Source: Burkholderiales bacterium
Lineage (GTDB): Bacteria; Pseudomonadota; Gammaproteobacteria; Burkholderiales; Casimicrobiaceae
NCBI GenBank assembly: GCA_015075645.1
Contig: JABTUF010000002.1
Location: forward strand, 434,001-498,000
Direction: 5' to 3'
Length of the DNA stretch: 64,000 nt
Position 1 is the first letter of the stretch, and each line of letters starts with the position of its first letter. The notes beneath the pieces are model-generated. The model was not told where the DNA came from, did not search any database, and saw nothing but the letters and a program-made list of their open reading frames with translations. This document shows, piece after piece, positions 18,325 through 29,779 of this stretch. Position numbers and translations under genes: made by a program.

Positions 18325-19273
18325 GCTGCCCGCGGCCGCGGACACGGCACCGCCACCCGGTCGCGGCGCGGCGACCCGCCTGCGTCGCTACGTCTCCCCC
18401 GCGGTCGAGATCGCGCGCCATCCCTGGCCGTTCGTGCGCGAAGTGTTCCGCGAGTTCGCCCACAACCACGGGCTGCTCCTCGCCGGCGCGGTCGCCTACT
18501 ACATGCTGCTGTCGATCGTCCCGCTCCTGATCCTGCTGGTCATCGCGCTGTCGCACGTGCTCGACCCGTCGATGCTGATCTCGACGCTCGTGCGCTACCT
18601 CGAACTCGTGGTGCCGGGCCAGTCGGAGGCGGTGGTCGCCGACATCGCGTCGTTCCTGCGCCATCGCTTCGAGATCTCGTGGGCCGTGGTCTTCGTGCTG
18701 CTCTTCTTCAGCTCGCTCGCGTTCGGCATCCTCGAGAAGGCGTTCTCGGTGATCTTCCATCACCGCCGCCGCGAGCGCGAGCGCGCCTGGGTCACCTCGA
18801 TGCTCATTCCGTACGCGTTCATCGTCATCGTCGGCGTCGGGCTCGTGGCGATCACGATCGTCTCGGGCGCGCTGCAGGCGCTCTCCGCCACCGGGTTCCG
18901 CGCGTTCGGCGAGCCGCACGACCTCGACCGGATGACGGTGTGGGTCGTCTACCTGGTGGGCGTCGCCGGCGAGATCCTGCTGCTGACCGCGATCTACCTC
19001 GTGATGCCCGCGGGCCAGCTTCGGCTGAGGCACGCGCTCCTGGGCGGGATCGTCGCCGGGCTGCTGTGGGAGATCACGCGCCACATCCTCGTCTGGTATT
19101 TCGCCACGATCTCGCAGATCGGCGTCGTCTACGGCTCGTTCGCGACGACGATCGCGGTGCTGCTCAGCTTCGAGATCGCGGCGACCGTGCTGCTCCTGGG
19201 CGCCCAGGTGATCGCGGTCTACGAGCGCCGGCTGCGGCGCCATGAGGGCGCGGCACCCGGACTGCGACTCTGA
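18317..19273 (+). CDS. YihY/BrkB-family inner-membrane protein
   Basis: 318 residues with six hydrophobic segments and the family signature around LLLAGAVAYYMLLSIVPLLILL near the N-terminus (shown in part: AGAVAYYMLLSIVPLL). LRHALLGGIVAGLLWEITRHI and VYGSFATTIAVLLSFEIAAT are also typical. The family was once called ribonuclease BN by mistake; it is now regarded as a membrane protein of uncertain, possibly transport, function. Length is normal. It converges with the DUF2628/pilin gene. Confidence 0.88.
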   Translation: MGELPAAADTAPPPGRGAATRLRRYVSPAVEIARHPWPFVREVFREFAHNHGLLLAGAVAYYMLLSIVPLLILLVIALSHVLDPSMLISTLVRYLELVVPGQSEAVVADIASFLRHRFEISWAVVFVLLFFSSLAFGILEKAFSVIFHHRRRERERAWVTSMLIPYAFIVIVGVGLVAITIVSGALQALSATGFRAFGEPHDLDRMTVWVVYLVGVAGEILLLTAIYLVMPAGQLRLRHALLGGIVAGLLWEITRHILVWYFATISQIGVVYGSFATTIAVLLSFEIAATVLLLGAQVIAVYERRLRRHEGAAPGLRL

Positions 19274-19283
19274 ACCGACGCAT

Positions 19284-20258
19284 TCAGCGCCGGCAGGCCT
19301 CGGGCAGGTGGCGCGGGAGAATGTCGATCGGCACGCAGACCCATTGCACGCGCTCGGCGGCGTCGAGCGTCGGCGCGAGCACGATCGACTTTCCGGCCGC
19401 GCCGGGAACCGCCGCCCCGAGGGCGACGCGCACCCGGCCGCTCACCGCGTCCACCGCCACGTCGCCGACGTAGCGTCCATCGCTCGCTGCGAGCTCCCGG
19501 CCGACGTTCCTGGCGTGCGCCATGGTCCCGGAGCGATCGCGCGCGGCCTCGACCGCTTCCTGGACCCCGCGCAGCGATGCAAGCGCGCGCGTGACCGCCT
19601 CCCGCGCGGCATGCGCGACGTATTCGGAACGGATCGGCGGTCCGAGCGCGGCGGTCGTGAGCACGATCGCTCCGCCACCCAGCAGGATGGCTGCCGTGAG
19701 CGAGGTCGGACGGACTTTCGAGAGCGACTCGACCGCCTGCGTCGGGCTCCGGGCGGCGATCTCGGCGGCGGCGACGACGCGCCGGGTCTTCCCCCACAAC
19801 AGCGCGTCGGCCGCGAGCGCGGAGAGCCCCGAGGGCAGCAGCCACACGAAGCTCGCGAGCGCGATCCACCAGGCGGCTCCGGCACCTTCGAGCGCGCCGC
19901 CGAACGCCGCGAACGCGAAGGCCCCGGCGACCGGCAGCAGCGCGAACGCGACGCCCTCCGTCCACAGCCGGCGGTAGAACGCCCACACCGGCGGGGCCGC
20001 GAAGGCGGGCCAGTTCCAACCCGCCTGCGCGCGTCCCGCGCGCTCGAAGTCGAGGAAGCGCGGCACGTAGCGGTCGGCCCGCGGCCCGATCGCCACGCGG
20101 AACATGACCGCGAGCGCCGGGCGCACGACGGCCGGCCCCCCCGACGTCACGCCGGGAATGCGCACCGTATCCCTGCCGATCGTCGAGCCTGCCGCGGTGG
20201 CCGGCGCGAGCGCCAGGGCCGTCTCGTGCGCGAAGTCCGGGGGAACCGACGCGGTCAT
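19284..20258 (-). CDS. DUF2628-like membrane protein fused to a pilin-type C-terminal domain
   Basis: 324 residues. The N-terminal half resembles DUF2628: YVPRFLDFERAG, WNWPAFAAPPVWAFYRRLW, then two hydrophobic segments. After a basic stretch (GKTRRVVAAAEIAA) comes another membrane helix (about 185-205). The last 110 residues read like the globular domain of a type IV pilin, with SEYVAHAAREAV, GDVAVDAVSGRVRVAL, GKSIVLAPTLD and VQWVCVPIDILPRHLPEAC, including the two C-terminal cysteines of the pilin D-loop. There is no prepilin peptidase motif at the N-terminus, so it is not a secreted pilin. Function is unknown. Confidence 0.7.
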   Translation of the reverse strand: MTASVPPDFAHETALALAPATAAGSTIGRDTVRIPGVTSGGPAVVRPALAVMFRVAIGPRADRYVPRFLDFERAGRAQAGWNWPAFAAPPVWAFYRRLWTEGVAFALLPVAGAFAFAAFGGALEGAGAAWWIALASFVWLLPSGLSALAADALLWGKTRRVVAAAEIAARSPTQAVESLSKVRPTSLTAAILLGGGAIVLTTAALGPPIRSEYVAHAAREAVTRALASLRGVQEAVEAARDRSGTMAHARNVGRELAASDGRYVGDVAVDAVSGRVRVALGAAVPGAAGKSIVLAPTLDAAERVQWVCVPIDILPRHLPEACRR

Positions 20259-20319
20259 CGGCCGATTGTTGTCCTCCTCGGCGCGGAAGGCAACCGTTCC
20301 GACCCGGCGATGCGCCCCG

Positions 20320-21222
20320 TCAGGCGCCGCGCGATTCGAACTCGACCGCCTCGGCAGGGTCCTCGGCGTACGCGTGGCCGAACGAGATGCGGCCGCGGCC
20401 GCGCAGCGTGAACTCCTCGCGCCGCAGTTCGATCTCGTTCTCGCCGTGCACCGTGCAGAACGTGCCGTTGGTGCTGTGGTCGATCAGGACGAACTTGTCG
20501 CGCCGCCGCTCGATGCGCGCGTGCTGCCGCGAGGCCATCTTGTCGCCGACCACGATGTCGCTCTGCGCGTCGCGGCCGAACGTGAACAGGTTGACGTCCG
20601 GCCCGAGCTCGACTTCGTTGCCGCCGTACTTCAGTTTCAGCGCGGCGGCGCGGAAGCTCGCGCGCGGCGCCATCGCCGTGAGCTCCTCGCGCGACTCCTG
20701 CCAGATCAGCTCGAACACGGCGACGTCGGACTGCTTGCCGCGCACGGTGTGCGTGTCCTGCGGACGGGTGCGGGAGCGCAGCGACGGGGACAGGATCGCG
20801 AGGGTGTCGGCGGAGAGGAGCGTCTGGCCCGACTTCGCGAGCGAGGTGAGCCGGGCCGCCAGGTTGACCGAGTCGCCGAACACGTCCTTCGCCTCCTCGA
20901 TGACCGGCCCGAAGTGGAATCCGGCGTGGATCGCGAGCGGCGCGCCCCGGCTCGTCTTCTGCGCCGAGACCTGGGTCTGCATCGCGATCGACGCGTAGGC
21001 GGCGTTCGCGGCGTTGGGGAAGATCGCCATCGCCTCGTCGCCGATGGTCTTGACGACGCGCCCGCCGTGTTCCTCGCAGATCTGCCGGATGACGTCGAGC
21101 GCGCGCGTGATCGTCGCGAGCGCCTCGCTGTCACCGAGTGTCTCGTACAACCGGGTGCTGCCGGCGATGTCGGCGAACAGAATCGCGGCTTGTTTCGGTG
21201 CGGGGGCGGGGTCCGTCGGCAT
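20320..21222 (-). CDS. Class III adenylate cyclase with C-terminal FHA domain
   Basis: 300 residues. The cyclase domain (about 10-175) has the metal-binding Asp in ILFADIAGSTRLYE, the second Asp in VKTIGDEAMAIF with the substrate-specifying Lys, and VFGDSVNLAARL with the transition-state Asn and Arg, so it should make cyclic nucleotide, most likely cAMP. The FHA domain (about 195-290) has FGRDAQSDIVV, KMASRQHARIE and DHSTNGTF, the phosphothreonine-binding residues. The FHA domain suggests recruitment or control by the Ser/Thr kinase encoded divergently 212 bases away. No membrane segment is seen. Confidence 0.9.
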   Translation of the reverse strand: MPTDPAPAPKQAAILFADIAGSTRLYETLGDSEALATITRALDVIRQICEEHGGRVVKTIGDEAMAIFPNAANAAYASIAMQTQVSAQKTSRGAPLAIHAGFHFGPVIEEAKDVFGDSVNLAARLTSLAKSGQTLLSADTLAILSPSLRSRTRPQDTHTVRGKQSDVAVFELIWQESREELTAMAPRASFRAAALKLKYGGNEVELGPDVNLFTFGRDAQSDIVVGDKMASRQHARIERRRDKFVLIDHSTNGTFCTVHGENEIELRREEFTLRGRGRISFGHAYAEDPAEAVEFESRGA

Positions 21223-21433
21223 CGCGTGAGCGCTCGCGTCGAGCGCAAGGGTACAGGGGATGAGCCGGAGGCATCAAGGCCGGAGGTCAGCCTCGGGCGA
21301 CCGGCGGAGCGCGTCAACGCGATCATTCGCCCCGCCGCGCCGCCACGCGGGACTATGCCGAACCGCCTCGGCGCAGTATCCTCGCCGGGGCGCCGGGTCG
21401 TGGCCGGCCGCCTCCACGAGGACGAGCACGACG

Positions 21434-23080
<1,647 letters not shown>

Positions 23081-24097
23081 CCTGCGGCGAGCGCTCGCGC
23101 TCGCGCTCGCCGCGCTCGTGGCCGCCTGCGCCGAGGCGCCGCAGAAGCCGGCGGAACGGCCGACCGTCTACTCGTTCGCGCCGGCCGAGACCGGGCCGCT
23201 GCTCGCGCGCGACGCTGCGTTCGTCGTCGTCGTGCCGCGCGCGGGAGAGGACCTGGGCGCGCTCGCCGAGCGCTGGATGGGCGACCGTTCGCGCCGCTTC
23301 GAGATCGCGGAGTTCAACCGCGTCGACGAGGCGCGGCCCGGGCGCCCGCTCGCGATTCCCTTGGCGGTACTCAATCCCGGCGGCGTCGAGCCCTCCGCCG
23401 TGCAGGCGGTCCCGATCCTCTGCTACCACCGTTTCGGCGCCAAGCCGAACTCGACGACGGTGACGCCGCAGGCGTTCGACGCGCAGATGCGCCACCTCGC
23501 GCAGAACGGCTACACGGTGATCCCGATGTCGAGACTCATCGCGTTCCTCGACGGTAAGACAGCGTTGCCGAAGAAATCGGTGGTGGTGACGATCGACGAC
23601 GGCTACCGTTCGACCTACGACATCGCCTGGCCGATCCTGAAGAAATACGGCTTCCCGGCCACGGTGTACCTGTACACCGACTTCGTGGGCGCGCCCGACG
23701 CGCTCACCTGGGCGCAGATGAAGGAGATGACGGCGGGCGGCGCCGTCGACATCCAGCCGCACAGCAAGACGCACTCGAACCTGACGCTCCGGCACGCCAA
23801 CGAGAGCGAGGCGCGCTACCGCGACCGCATCCGCAGCGAGGTCGACACGCCGATCGACGTGATCTGGTCCCGCCTGGGCGAGCGCACGGTGTCCTTCGCG
23901 TTTCCCTACGGCGACGTGAACGACACGGTGGTCGAATTGCTGAGGGCGAAAGACGTCAAGGCGGGCGTCACCGTGACCCCCGGCGGCAACGCGTTCTTCG
24001 CCCCGCCGCCGATGCTCCGGCGCAGCATGATCTACGGCGGCGACGACCTCGATGCATTCCGTTCCAAGCTCGTGACCGCGCTGCCGGTTCCCCGCCC

Positions 24098-25093
24098 GTG
24101 ACGGTGGCGTACGCTCGACGCCGCGCCGCGCTCCTCGCGGCGGGATTCGTGGCCGCGTGCGCGCAGCAGCCCGCGCCGCCGGAGTCCCGCCCCGCCGAAC
24201 CCGCGCCGCCGCCGCGAATCGTTCGGCCCGACGGCCCACGCGAGGAGGCCGTCGCGCGCCACCGCGACCTGGCGCGCCAGGCGCGCGCGGCCGGCGACCT
24301 CGCCACCGCCGTCGATCACCTGCACGTGGTCGTGCTGCTCGCTCCCGACGACGAAGCCGCCAGGCGCGAGGTCGAGTCGTTGCGCGAGCAGATCCGCAAG
24401 GGCGTGCGCGAAGGGCTCGAGACCGGACGCAACGCGATGCGGACGGGCGACGCGGCGCGCGCGTCGGCCGCCTTCATGCATGTTCTCGCGCTCGACCCGA
24501 GGAACGCGGAAGCCGCGCGCGCGCTGCGCGAACTCGATCGGCAGAACATGGCCCGGTTGCAGTCGGGACGTGCGGCGCGCGCGAACGCCCACGAACAGGT
24601 CGTGGAGGCGCGCGCTGCGAAGCCGGCCGCGCCCGTCGCGACTCCCGCGAACGACAGCGTCGAACTCGACCAGCGCCTCGAGATGTTCCGGGCCGGCGAC
24701 ACCGCCGGCGCACTGCGCGAGATCAAGGCATGGGTCGACGCGCACCCCCGCGACCGCGCGTCGCGCCAGCGAGCCGGCGCCGTGGTGGCCGAGCGCGCGA
24801 AAGATCTCGACGGCAAGGGCCAGCGCGAAGCCGCGCTCGGCCTCTACGAACAGGCGCTCGTGCTGCGCGGAGAGCCGCAGGCGGAGTGGTCGGCCAGGAT
24901 CGCCGCGCTCCGCCGGCAACTGTCGGCCGAGTACTACGCCAGGGGCACGAGGCTCATGCGGAGCGACCTCGCCGGCGCCGTGCGCGCGTTCGAGCAGGCG
25001 GTCCGCTACGATCCGCAGAACGCCAACGCCCAGCGCAGCCTGCGCGAGGCGACCGCGGCCCGGGACAAGCTGTCGAGGATTCCGGCGAAGTAG
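24098..25093 (+). CDS. TPR-repeat lipoprotein
   Basis: 331 residues from a GTG that overlaps the preceding stop (GTGA). The lipobox is GFVAACAQ. After a Pro-rich linker come helical repeats of TPR type, for example AARASAAFMHVLALDPRNAEAA, AALGLYEQALVL and AVRAFEQAVRYDPQNANAQ (the first seen in part as ASAAFMHVLALDP). TPRs act as protein-binding scaffolds. The tight coupling suggests an envelope partner or assembly factor for the deacetylase, downstream of the kinase. Confidence 0.82.
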   Translation: MTVAYARRRAALLAAGFVAACAQQPAPPESRPAEPAPPPRIVRPDGPREEAVARHRDLARQARAAGDLATAVDHLHVVVLLAPDDEAARREVESLREQIRKGVREGLETGRNAMRTGDAARASAAFMHVLALDPRNAEAARALRELDRQNMARLQSGRAARANAHEQVVEARAAKPAAPVATPANDSVELDQRLEMFRAGDTAGALREIKAWVDAHPRDRASRQRAGAVVAERAKDLDGKGQREAALGLYEQALVLRGEPQAEWSARIAALRRQLSAEYYARGTRLMRSDLAGAVRAFEQAVRYDPQNANAQRSLREATAARDKLSRIPAK

Positions 25094-25110
25094 CGGTGCG
25101 CTCCGAGCTG

Positions 25111-25132
25111 GTCCGATGCAACCGCATCGGAC
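25111..25132. terminator. Strong hairpin between convergent genes
   Basis: A perfect 9-bp stem (GTCCGATGC / GCATCGGAC) with loop AACC lies 18 bases after the TPR lipoprotein stop and before the converging LysM gene. There is a short GTTTC but no long T-run. It probably ends transcripts from both sides. Confidence 0.5.
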
Positions 25133-25192
25133 GGCGTTTCACGTCCGGGAGGTGGACGGGTCCGGTACGCACCAACCCGGCCAGCGGATGGC

Positions 25193-26158
25193 CTACTTCG
25201 CCGGGGCCGTATTGCCGAACTTCTCCGCCAGGCGCTTCTTGAGGTCGAGCGCGCGCTCACGCTCGAGGCGCGCCTTGCGGTTGTTGGGGTCGAGTTCGAG
25301 TACGCGTTCCCACTTGGCGATCGCGAGGTCGAGATTCTGGCGCTGGAACGCGACCGACGCCTCGCGGTCGAGCGACCGGACGAGCGCCGCCTTCGACGCG
25401 TCGCGCTTCCTCGCCGCATCGTGGCTCGTCGGAAACCGTTGCGCGGCGTCCGAGTACGCCGCGTACGCGGCCTCGAGGTTGCCGGCCTTCTCGAGATCCG
25501 CGCCTCGTTTCATCGCGTCCGCGAGTTCGGGCTTCGGGGCCTCGGACTCCGGGGCTTTCGGAGCGGGCGCGGGCACCGGGGTCTCGGCCACCGGCGGCGT
25601 CACGGCAGCGGGCTGCCGGCCGGGGATCTTGACCACCTGGCCGACCGCGACGCGCGACGGGTTCGGAATGTCGTTGTACTTCGCGAGGATCCAGAACCGG
25701 AATCGATCTCCCATGTACTGCTGTGCGAGGCGCGACAGCGAATCGCCCGACTGGATCGTGTGGCGGAAGAACACCGAGCCCAGTTCCTTCTGCGCGTCGG
25801 CGTTGATCTGCGCCATCAGATTCTTCGCGAGTTCGTTCGCCGGGTCGAGTTTCTGCGCCTGCTCGAGCGTCAGGCGCGCGGTCGCCTCGTCGCCCACCTG
25901 CAACTGGTCGACCGCCTGCAACGCGAGCCGCTGCGCCGCGGGACGCGCCTCCGCCGCCGGAATCTCGGGGGCGACCGGCGCGGCCGGCACGACCGGCGCA
26001 GGCTCGGGTGCTACCACCTTGGGCGGTGGAGCAACCGGCGCTTTCGGGGGTTCGCCGGATTTCGGAGCACCTGCCTCCTGCGTCGCGCATGCGGCGACCG
26101 CGAGGGCAGCGGCGACCGCGAAGGTCAGGCGAACGGATCGAGGGATCGATGCGGTCAT
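25193..26158 (-). CDS. LysM and TPR lipoprotein
   Basis: 321 residues from the ATG at 26158, which begins a lipoprotein signal with lipobox AVAACATQ. Order of parts: Pro/Ala linker, a TPR-like helix pair (about 75-125), a LysM domain (HTIQSGDSLSRLAQQYMGD ... VAVGQVVKIPG), a second Pro-rich linker, then TPR helices (AAYAAYSDAAQRFPTS and AIAKWERVLELDPNN). LysM binds peptidoglycan, so the protein is likely anchored in the outer membrane and touches the wall. The same LysM/TPR theme as the opposing deacetylase and TPR genes suggests a shared envelope role. Confidence 0.85.
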   Translation of the reverse strand: MTASIPRSVRLTFAVAAALAVAACATQEAGAPKSGEPPKAPVAPPPKVVAPEPAPVVPAAPVAPEIPAAEARPAAQRLALQAVDQLQVGDEATARLTLEQAQKLDPANELAKNLMAQINADAQKELGSVFFRHTIQSGDSLSRLAQQYMGDRFRFWILAKYNDIPNPSRVAVGQVVKIPGRQPAAVTPPVAETPVPAPAPKAPESEAPKPELADAMKRGADLEKAGNLEAAYAAYSDAAQRFPTSHDAARKRDASKAALVRSLDREASVAFQRQNLDLAIAKWERVLELDPNNRKARLERERALDLKKRLAEKFGNTAPAK

Positions 26159-26366
26159 GGGAAGACTCTGGGCGAAGCGCGCGCCGCCACGGGTGTCGGC
26201 CGGCGAACCCGCACTATTGCACGCCCGACGCCCGGATGCCAGCCCGGACACCGCAAAGACGTGCGCAAGGCGACACGGGCGTCGCGGTCGCGCCACGCGA
26301 ACGCGCGACGCGGACCCCGGCCACCGCTAGACTACGGAAGCCTGCCCCTTCCGAACGGATCCCATC

Positions 26367-26657
26367 ATGCGCGCCTTCCCGACGATTTCCGCCCTGCTCC
26401 TCGCCGCCGCGTGTCTTGCCCTGCCGGCCGCCGCCCAGTCGCCGTCGATCGGGGCCGGCGACACGATCGGCAAGGTCCTTGCGGCGCACACCGGCAAGCG
26501 CGTCACGCTGAAGCTCGGCCCCGGTGACGAACTCACCGGCACGGTCAAGCTCGTGACCCCCGACATCGTGCACCTGTCGGAGATCGCCGGGCGTGAATTC
26601 TTCGACGCCGTCGTCGACGCCAGGCGCGTCATCGCCGTGATCGTCCGCGTCAAGTAG
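26367..26657 (+). CDS. Small exported Sm-like protein of unknown function
   Basis: 96 residues. A signal peptide (about 1-23, ending AAA-QS) is followed by a compact domain: GKRVTLKLGPGDELTGTVKLVTPDIVHLSEI, seen here as GKRVTLKLGPGDELTGTV and VHLSEI, then FFDAVVDARRVIAVIVRVK. The strand order resembles an Sm/LSm-like barrel, but in an exported protein; this is pattern resemblance only. A TAGACT -10-like box lies at 26328-26333. It faces away from the LysM lipoprotein. Confidence 0.68.
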   Translation: MRAFPTISALLLAAACLALPAAAQSPSIGAGDTIGKVLAAHTGKRVTLKLGPGDELTGTVKLVTPDIVHLSEIAGREFFDAVVDARRVIAVIVRVK

Positions 26658-26659
26658 CC

Positions 26660-26693
26660 GCGGCGCGTCCGATGCCACCGGGGAGCGCGCCGC
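26660..26693. terminator. Hairpin after the Sm-like gene
   Basis: GCGGCGCG at 26660-26667 pairs with CGCGCCGC at 26686-26693 around an 18-base loop, between two converging genes. The large loop and lack of a T-run make this tentative. Confidence 0.3.
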
Positions 26694-26753
26694 CGTGAGC
26701 GGGTGCAGGTTCCGTCCAGCCGCCGCCGCGTGAAGTCGAATCGAACCGCGCCG

Positions 26754-27533
26754 TCAGTTGCCGTGTTCCCGCTCCACCTTCGCCGGGCAGGGCGGCACGC
26801 GGCCCCAGTAGCCCTCGCAATGTTCGAGGCGCAGCGACTCCTGGCAGAACACGCGTGTGAACATGTTGCCCTGGCACTGTTCGATCTTGTCCGCGAGCAC
26901 CTGCCAGCGATCCGGGGCCGCGCGCGGCGGCGGTGCCCGGGCAACGACGACCGGTGCGGGGAGTGGAGGCGGCTCCGGCTCCGGCACTACGACCGGCGGT
27001 GGCTCCACCGGGGTCATGGCCGGGGGCTTCGCGACCGGTCGCGGCACGGCGATGCTCGAAGGCATCGACCGCGGATCCAGCGGTTCGCGCGCGACCGGCG
27101 GCTGCGGCCGCGCGGGTTCCGGCACGATGGCCGCAAGCGGTGCCTGGGCCAGTGGTGCCTCGCTCGCCTCGATCGCCTCGGCGGTTTCGACGTCCGTGAG
27201 CCGCGTCGCGGAGGCTCCCGCCTCGTCGTGCGAATGGATGAACCACACGATGCCCGCCGCCACGACGCAGGCCGCACCGATCGCCCAGCTCAAGCGAGGG
27301 CCGTGGCGCCGGGAACCGGCTGCGGGAACCGCGAACGGCGCGTCGGGCGTGGCGGAATGCAGCACGGGAAGCTTGCGCGGCATCCGGGACGACGGCATGC
27401 CCTCCGATACCGTGGTGTCGCGCGCCCGCTTCAGCGCCGCGCGGCAAGCCGCGCACAGTCGACCGCCGGCCAGCGCGGGCTGGCCGCAGATCGAACATCT
27501 CGTCAGGCGAAAACCGCGGCGTGGCATGGGCAA
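26754..27533 (-). CDS. Zinc-ribbon / single-TM / Pro-rich protein with Cys-rich C-terminal domain (copy A)
   Basis: 259 residues. An N-terminal zinc ribbon (CSICGQP ... CAACR) precedes a linker, one membrane helix (about 81-100), a long Pro/Glu-rich spacer, and a C-terminal domain of about 50 residues with four cysteines spaced C-x9-C-x8-C-x9-C and the words DRW, FCQE and GYWGRVPPCP. The layout implies a cytoplasmic zinc ribbon and a periplasmic disulfide-bonded head. It is a paralogue of the gene at 29780. No named family was recognised. Confidence 0.75.
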   Translation of the reverse strand: MPMPRRGFRLTRCSICGQPALAGGRLCAACRAALKRARDTTVSEGMPSSRMPRKLPVLHSATPDAPFAVPAAGSRRHGPRLSWAIGAACVVAAGIVWFIHSHDEAGASATRLTDVETAEAIEASEAPLAQAPLAAIVPEPARPQPPVAREPLDPRSMPSSIAVPRPVAKPPAMTPVEPPPVVVPEPEPPPLPAPVVVARAPPPRAAPDRWQVLADKIEQCQGNMFTRVFCQESLRLEHCEGYWGRVPPCPAKVEREHGN

Positions 27534-27673
27534 AGGCGCGCACCGGCCTGCGACGGACCGAGCGCCTCCCTACTATGACAACGTCATTGGTTGGCGCGCA
27601 ACACCACCCGTCGGACGGGGGCGGCCGACCGACGGTTCCGTCCGAAATCGATCCGACTCGATAGCATTCGGCG

Positions 27674-28363
27674 ATGCGAAGCACTGCAATTCTCGTGCTC
27701 GGCTGGCTTCTCGCCCTCGTCGCGGGCTGCGACCGCGCGCGGACCTTCGCCGACAACGTCGCGCGAGAGCGCTTCGAGGAGCGCTGCGGGTCATTGCCTC
27801 CCGGCGGCGTGGACGTCGTGCGGACCCGCCACGCTTTCGACGTCGACCGGTCGCGCACTCAGGGCGACCTCGAACTCCTGGGCGAATCGACGTCGCCGCG
27901 CCACCGCACCGTCGGCCTCACGCGGGCGAGCTTCGGCTACCGTTCGAAGATCGAACTCGACGGCCTCGAGGACGCCCGCGGCGGCCGCGCCTGCGCGCGT
28001 CCCCGCGTGCGCATCGAGGTGGAACTCTCGGGGATGACCGTCTACGTGGCGCGCGAATACGCCCACGACGCGTGCGCGGAGCCGCTGATCCTCGCGCACG
28101 AGCGCGCCCATGTCGCGGTGTTCGACGGCTACGCCGATGAGGCGGTCCGGACCCTCGCCGCGGAACTCGACGCGCGCTTCGGCGGCAAGACCCGCCACGG
28201 CGCGACGATGCCGGCCGTGCAGGCCGCGTTCCAGACGGAGTTGCGCGAATGGCTCGACGCCTTCATGGCGCGCGCCCGCGACGAACTCGCCGCGCGCAAT
28301 GCCGCGGTGGACACTCCGGGCGAATACGCCCTGCTCGCGCAACGCTGCGGTCCGAATGCATGA
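27674..28363 (+). CDS. Lipoprotein with HExxH zinc-protease motif
   Basis: 229 residues. The signal peptide ends LVAGC, a lipobox. The central part includes paired cysteines and a strand-rich segment. Near residue 143 is LAHERAHVAVFDGYAD, containing HERAH, an HExxH zinc-metalloprotease signature followed by acidic residues that could supply a third ligand. It would be a periplasm-facing envelope metallopeptidase if active; the substrate is unknown. It lies between the two paralogous zinc-ribbon/TM genes and is divergent from copy A. Confidence 0.7.
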   Translation: MRSTAILVLGWLLALVAGCDRARTFADNVARERFEERCGSLPPGGVDVVRTRHAFDVDRSRTQGDLELLGESTSPRHRTVGLTRASFGYRSKIELDGLEDARGGRACARPRVRIEVELSGMTVYVAREYAHDACAEPLILAHERAHVAVFDGYADEAVRTLAAELDARFGGKTRHGATMPAVQAAFQTELREWLDAFMARARDELAARNAAVDTPGEYALLAQRCGPNA

Positions 28364-28492
28364 CGGCGACACCGGGGTCGACACCGACTTGTTGCATTTC
28401 CCTGCCGGGCGGACGGGCGTTCCGGACGCCCGGAGTGGACAGGGGGGTCGAGTTCGGGGTTGAATGCCCCGATGAACCCACGGAGGTCTCCC

Positions 28493-28909
28493 ATGCGCCG
28501 CCCTTCTTCGACCCTGCCCGGACTCGTGACCTTCGCGCTCGCGGCGGCGATCGCGGCCGGCGCCACCGTCGCGCAGGCCATGCCGACCTGCTACACGGTC
28601 TACGATCGCAACGGCGAGATCGTCTTTCGCGCGTTCACCCCGCCGTTCGACGGCGCCTCGGATTTCACGTCGCCTGGCCGGGAGCAGATGCGCGCACGCG
28701 GCGAGAACCTGGTGTTCTTCCCCGCGGACTTCTGCGTGCCGGTCGCGAGCGTGGGCGGCATCGGCGGTCGCAACTACACAACCGCGGAGATCGTCGCCGC
28801 GTTCCCGGGCTACGCGGTTCGCCCGGACGGTTCGACCATCGGGTCGCGTTACGGCGCGATGCCGACCGGCGCCACGCCAGCCGCCGGGCCGTCCGGCAGC
28901 GCCCGGTAG
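28493..28909 (+). CDS. Small exported protein of unknown function
   Basis: 138 residues. GGAGG six bases before the ATG at 28493 decides the start over two ATGs further upstream. The signal peptide ends VAQA-MP. The mature part begins [20 protein letters not shown] and contains a second Cys (ADFCVP) that could pair with the first, then [17 protein letters not shown]. Similar short exported proteins occur in betaproteobacteria without known function. Confidence 0.7.
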   Translation: MRRPSSTLPGLVTFALAAAIAAGATVAQAMPTCYTVYDRNGEIVFRAFTPPFDGASDFTSPGREQMRARGENLVFFPADFCVPVASVGGIGGRNYTTAEIVAAFPGYAVRPDGSTIGSRYGAMPTGATPAAGPSGSAR

Positions 28910-29024
28910 CCCCCCCGCAGCGGTCCGGCCGGCCGCGCCGCCATCGAGCGGCGTGCCGCAGCGAGCGCGGCGCCCGGCCAGCCATCGTAGACTGCGGCTT
29001 TTCCTCCGCAGGAGTCCGTCGTCC

Positions 29025-29774
29025 ATGACCCGAGACAGGATCGCCATCGTCACCGGTGCCGGCACCGGCATAGGACGCGCCGTCGCGCTCGCGCTCGCAC
29101 GCCACGGCTGGCGCGTCGTGCTGACCGGTCGCCGCCGCGAGCCGCTCGAGACGGTGGCGGCCGAAGCGCCTGCCGCGAGCACCCGCGTCGTGCCCTCCGA
29201 TGTCGCCGACCCCGCGTCGGTGAAGGCGCTGTTCGACGACGCGGTGCGCGCGTTCGGCCGCGTCGATTTCCTGTTCAACAACGCGGGCGTCGGCGCACCG
29301 GCGATCCCGCTCGAGGACCTCACCGTCGAACAATGGCGGAACGTCGTCGACATCAACCTCACCGGCTCGTTCCTGTGCATGCAGCAGGCGTTCCGGGTGA
29401 TGAAGGCGCAGGATCCGCGCGGCGGACGCATCGTCAACAACGGTTCCATCTCGGCGCATGCGCCGAGGCCGGACACCGCGCCGTACACCGCGACGAAGCA
29501 CGCGATCACCGGTCTCACGAAGTCGGGGTCGCTCGACGGCCGCAAGTACGACATCGCGGTGGGACAGATCGACATCGGCAACGCGTCGACCGAGATGGCC
29601 GCGCGCATGGCCGCCGGCATTCCGCAGGCCAACGGCCAGGTCGCGAAGGAGCCGCTGATGGACGTGGCGCACGTCGGCGAAGCGGTGCTGCACATGGCCG
29701 AACTGCCGCTCGCGTCGAACGTCCAGTTCATGACGCTGATGGCCACGAAGATGCCCTACGTCGGCCGCGGATAG
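29025..29774 (+). CDS. Short-chain dehydrogenase/reductase
   Basis: 249 residues. The classical SDR signature is complete: cofactor loop [14 protein letters not shown], the catalytic Ser in [11 protein letters not shown] and YTATKHA (Tyr/Lys). The Arg-rich segment after strand 2 (TGRRREPLE) suggests NADP rather than NAD. AGGAG lies upstream of the ATG at 29025, and a TAGACT -10-like box at 28988-28993. It reduces or oxidises an unknown carbonyl/alcohol. It converges with copy B of the zinc-ribbon/TM pair, with only 5 bases between stop codons. Confidence 0.88.
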   Translation: MTRDRIAIVTGAGTGIGRAVALALARHGWRVVLTGRRREPLETVAAEAPAASTRVVPSDVADPASVKALFDDAVRAFGRVDFLFNNAGVGAPAIPLEDLTVEQWRNVVDINLTGSFLCMQQAFRVMKAQDPRGGRIVNNGSISAHAPRPDTAPYTATKHAITGLTKSGSLDGRKYDIAVGQIDIGNASTEMAARMAAGIPQANGQVAKEPLMDVAHVGEAVLHMAELPLASNVQFMTLMATKMPYVGRG

Positions 29775-29779
29775 TCCCC

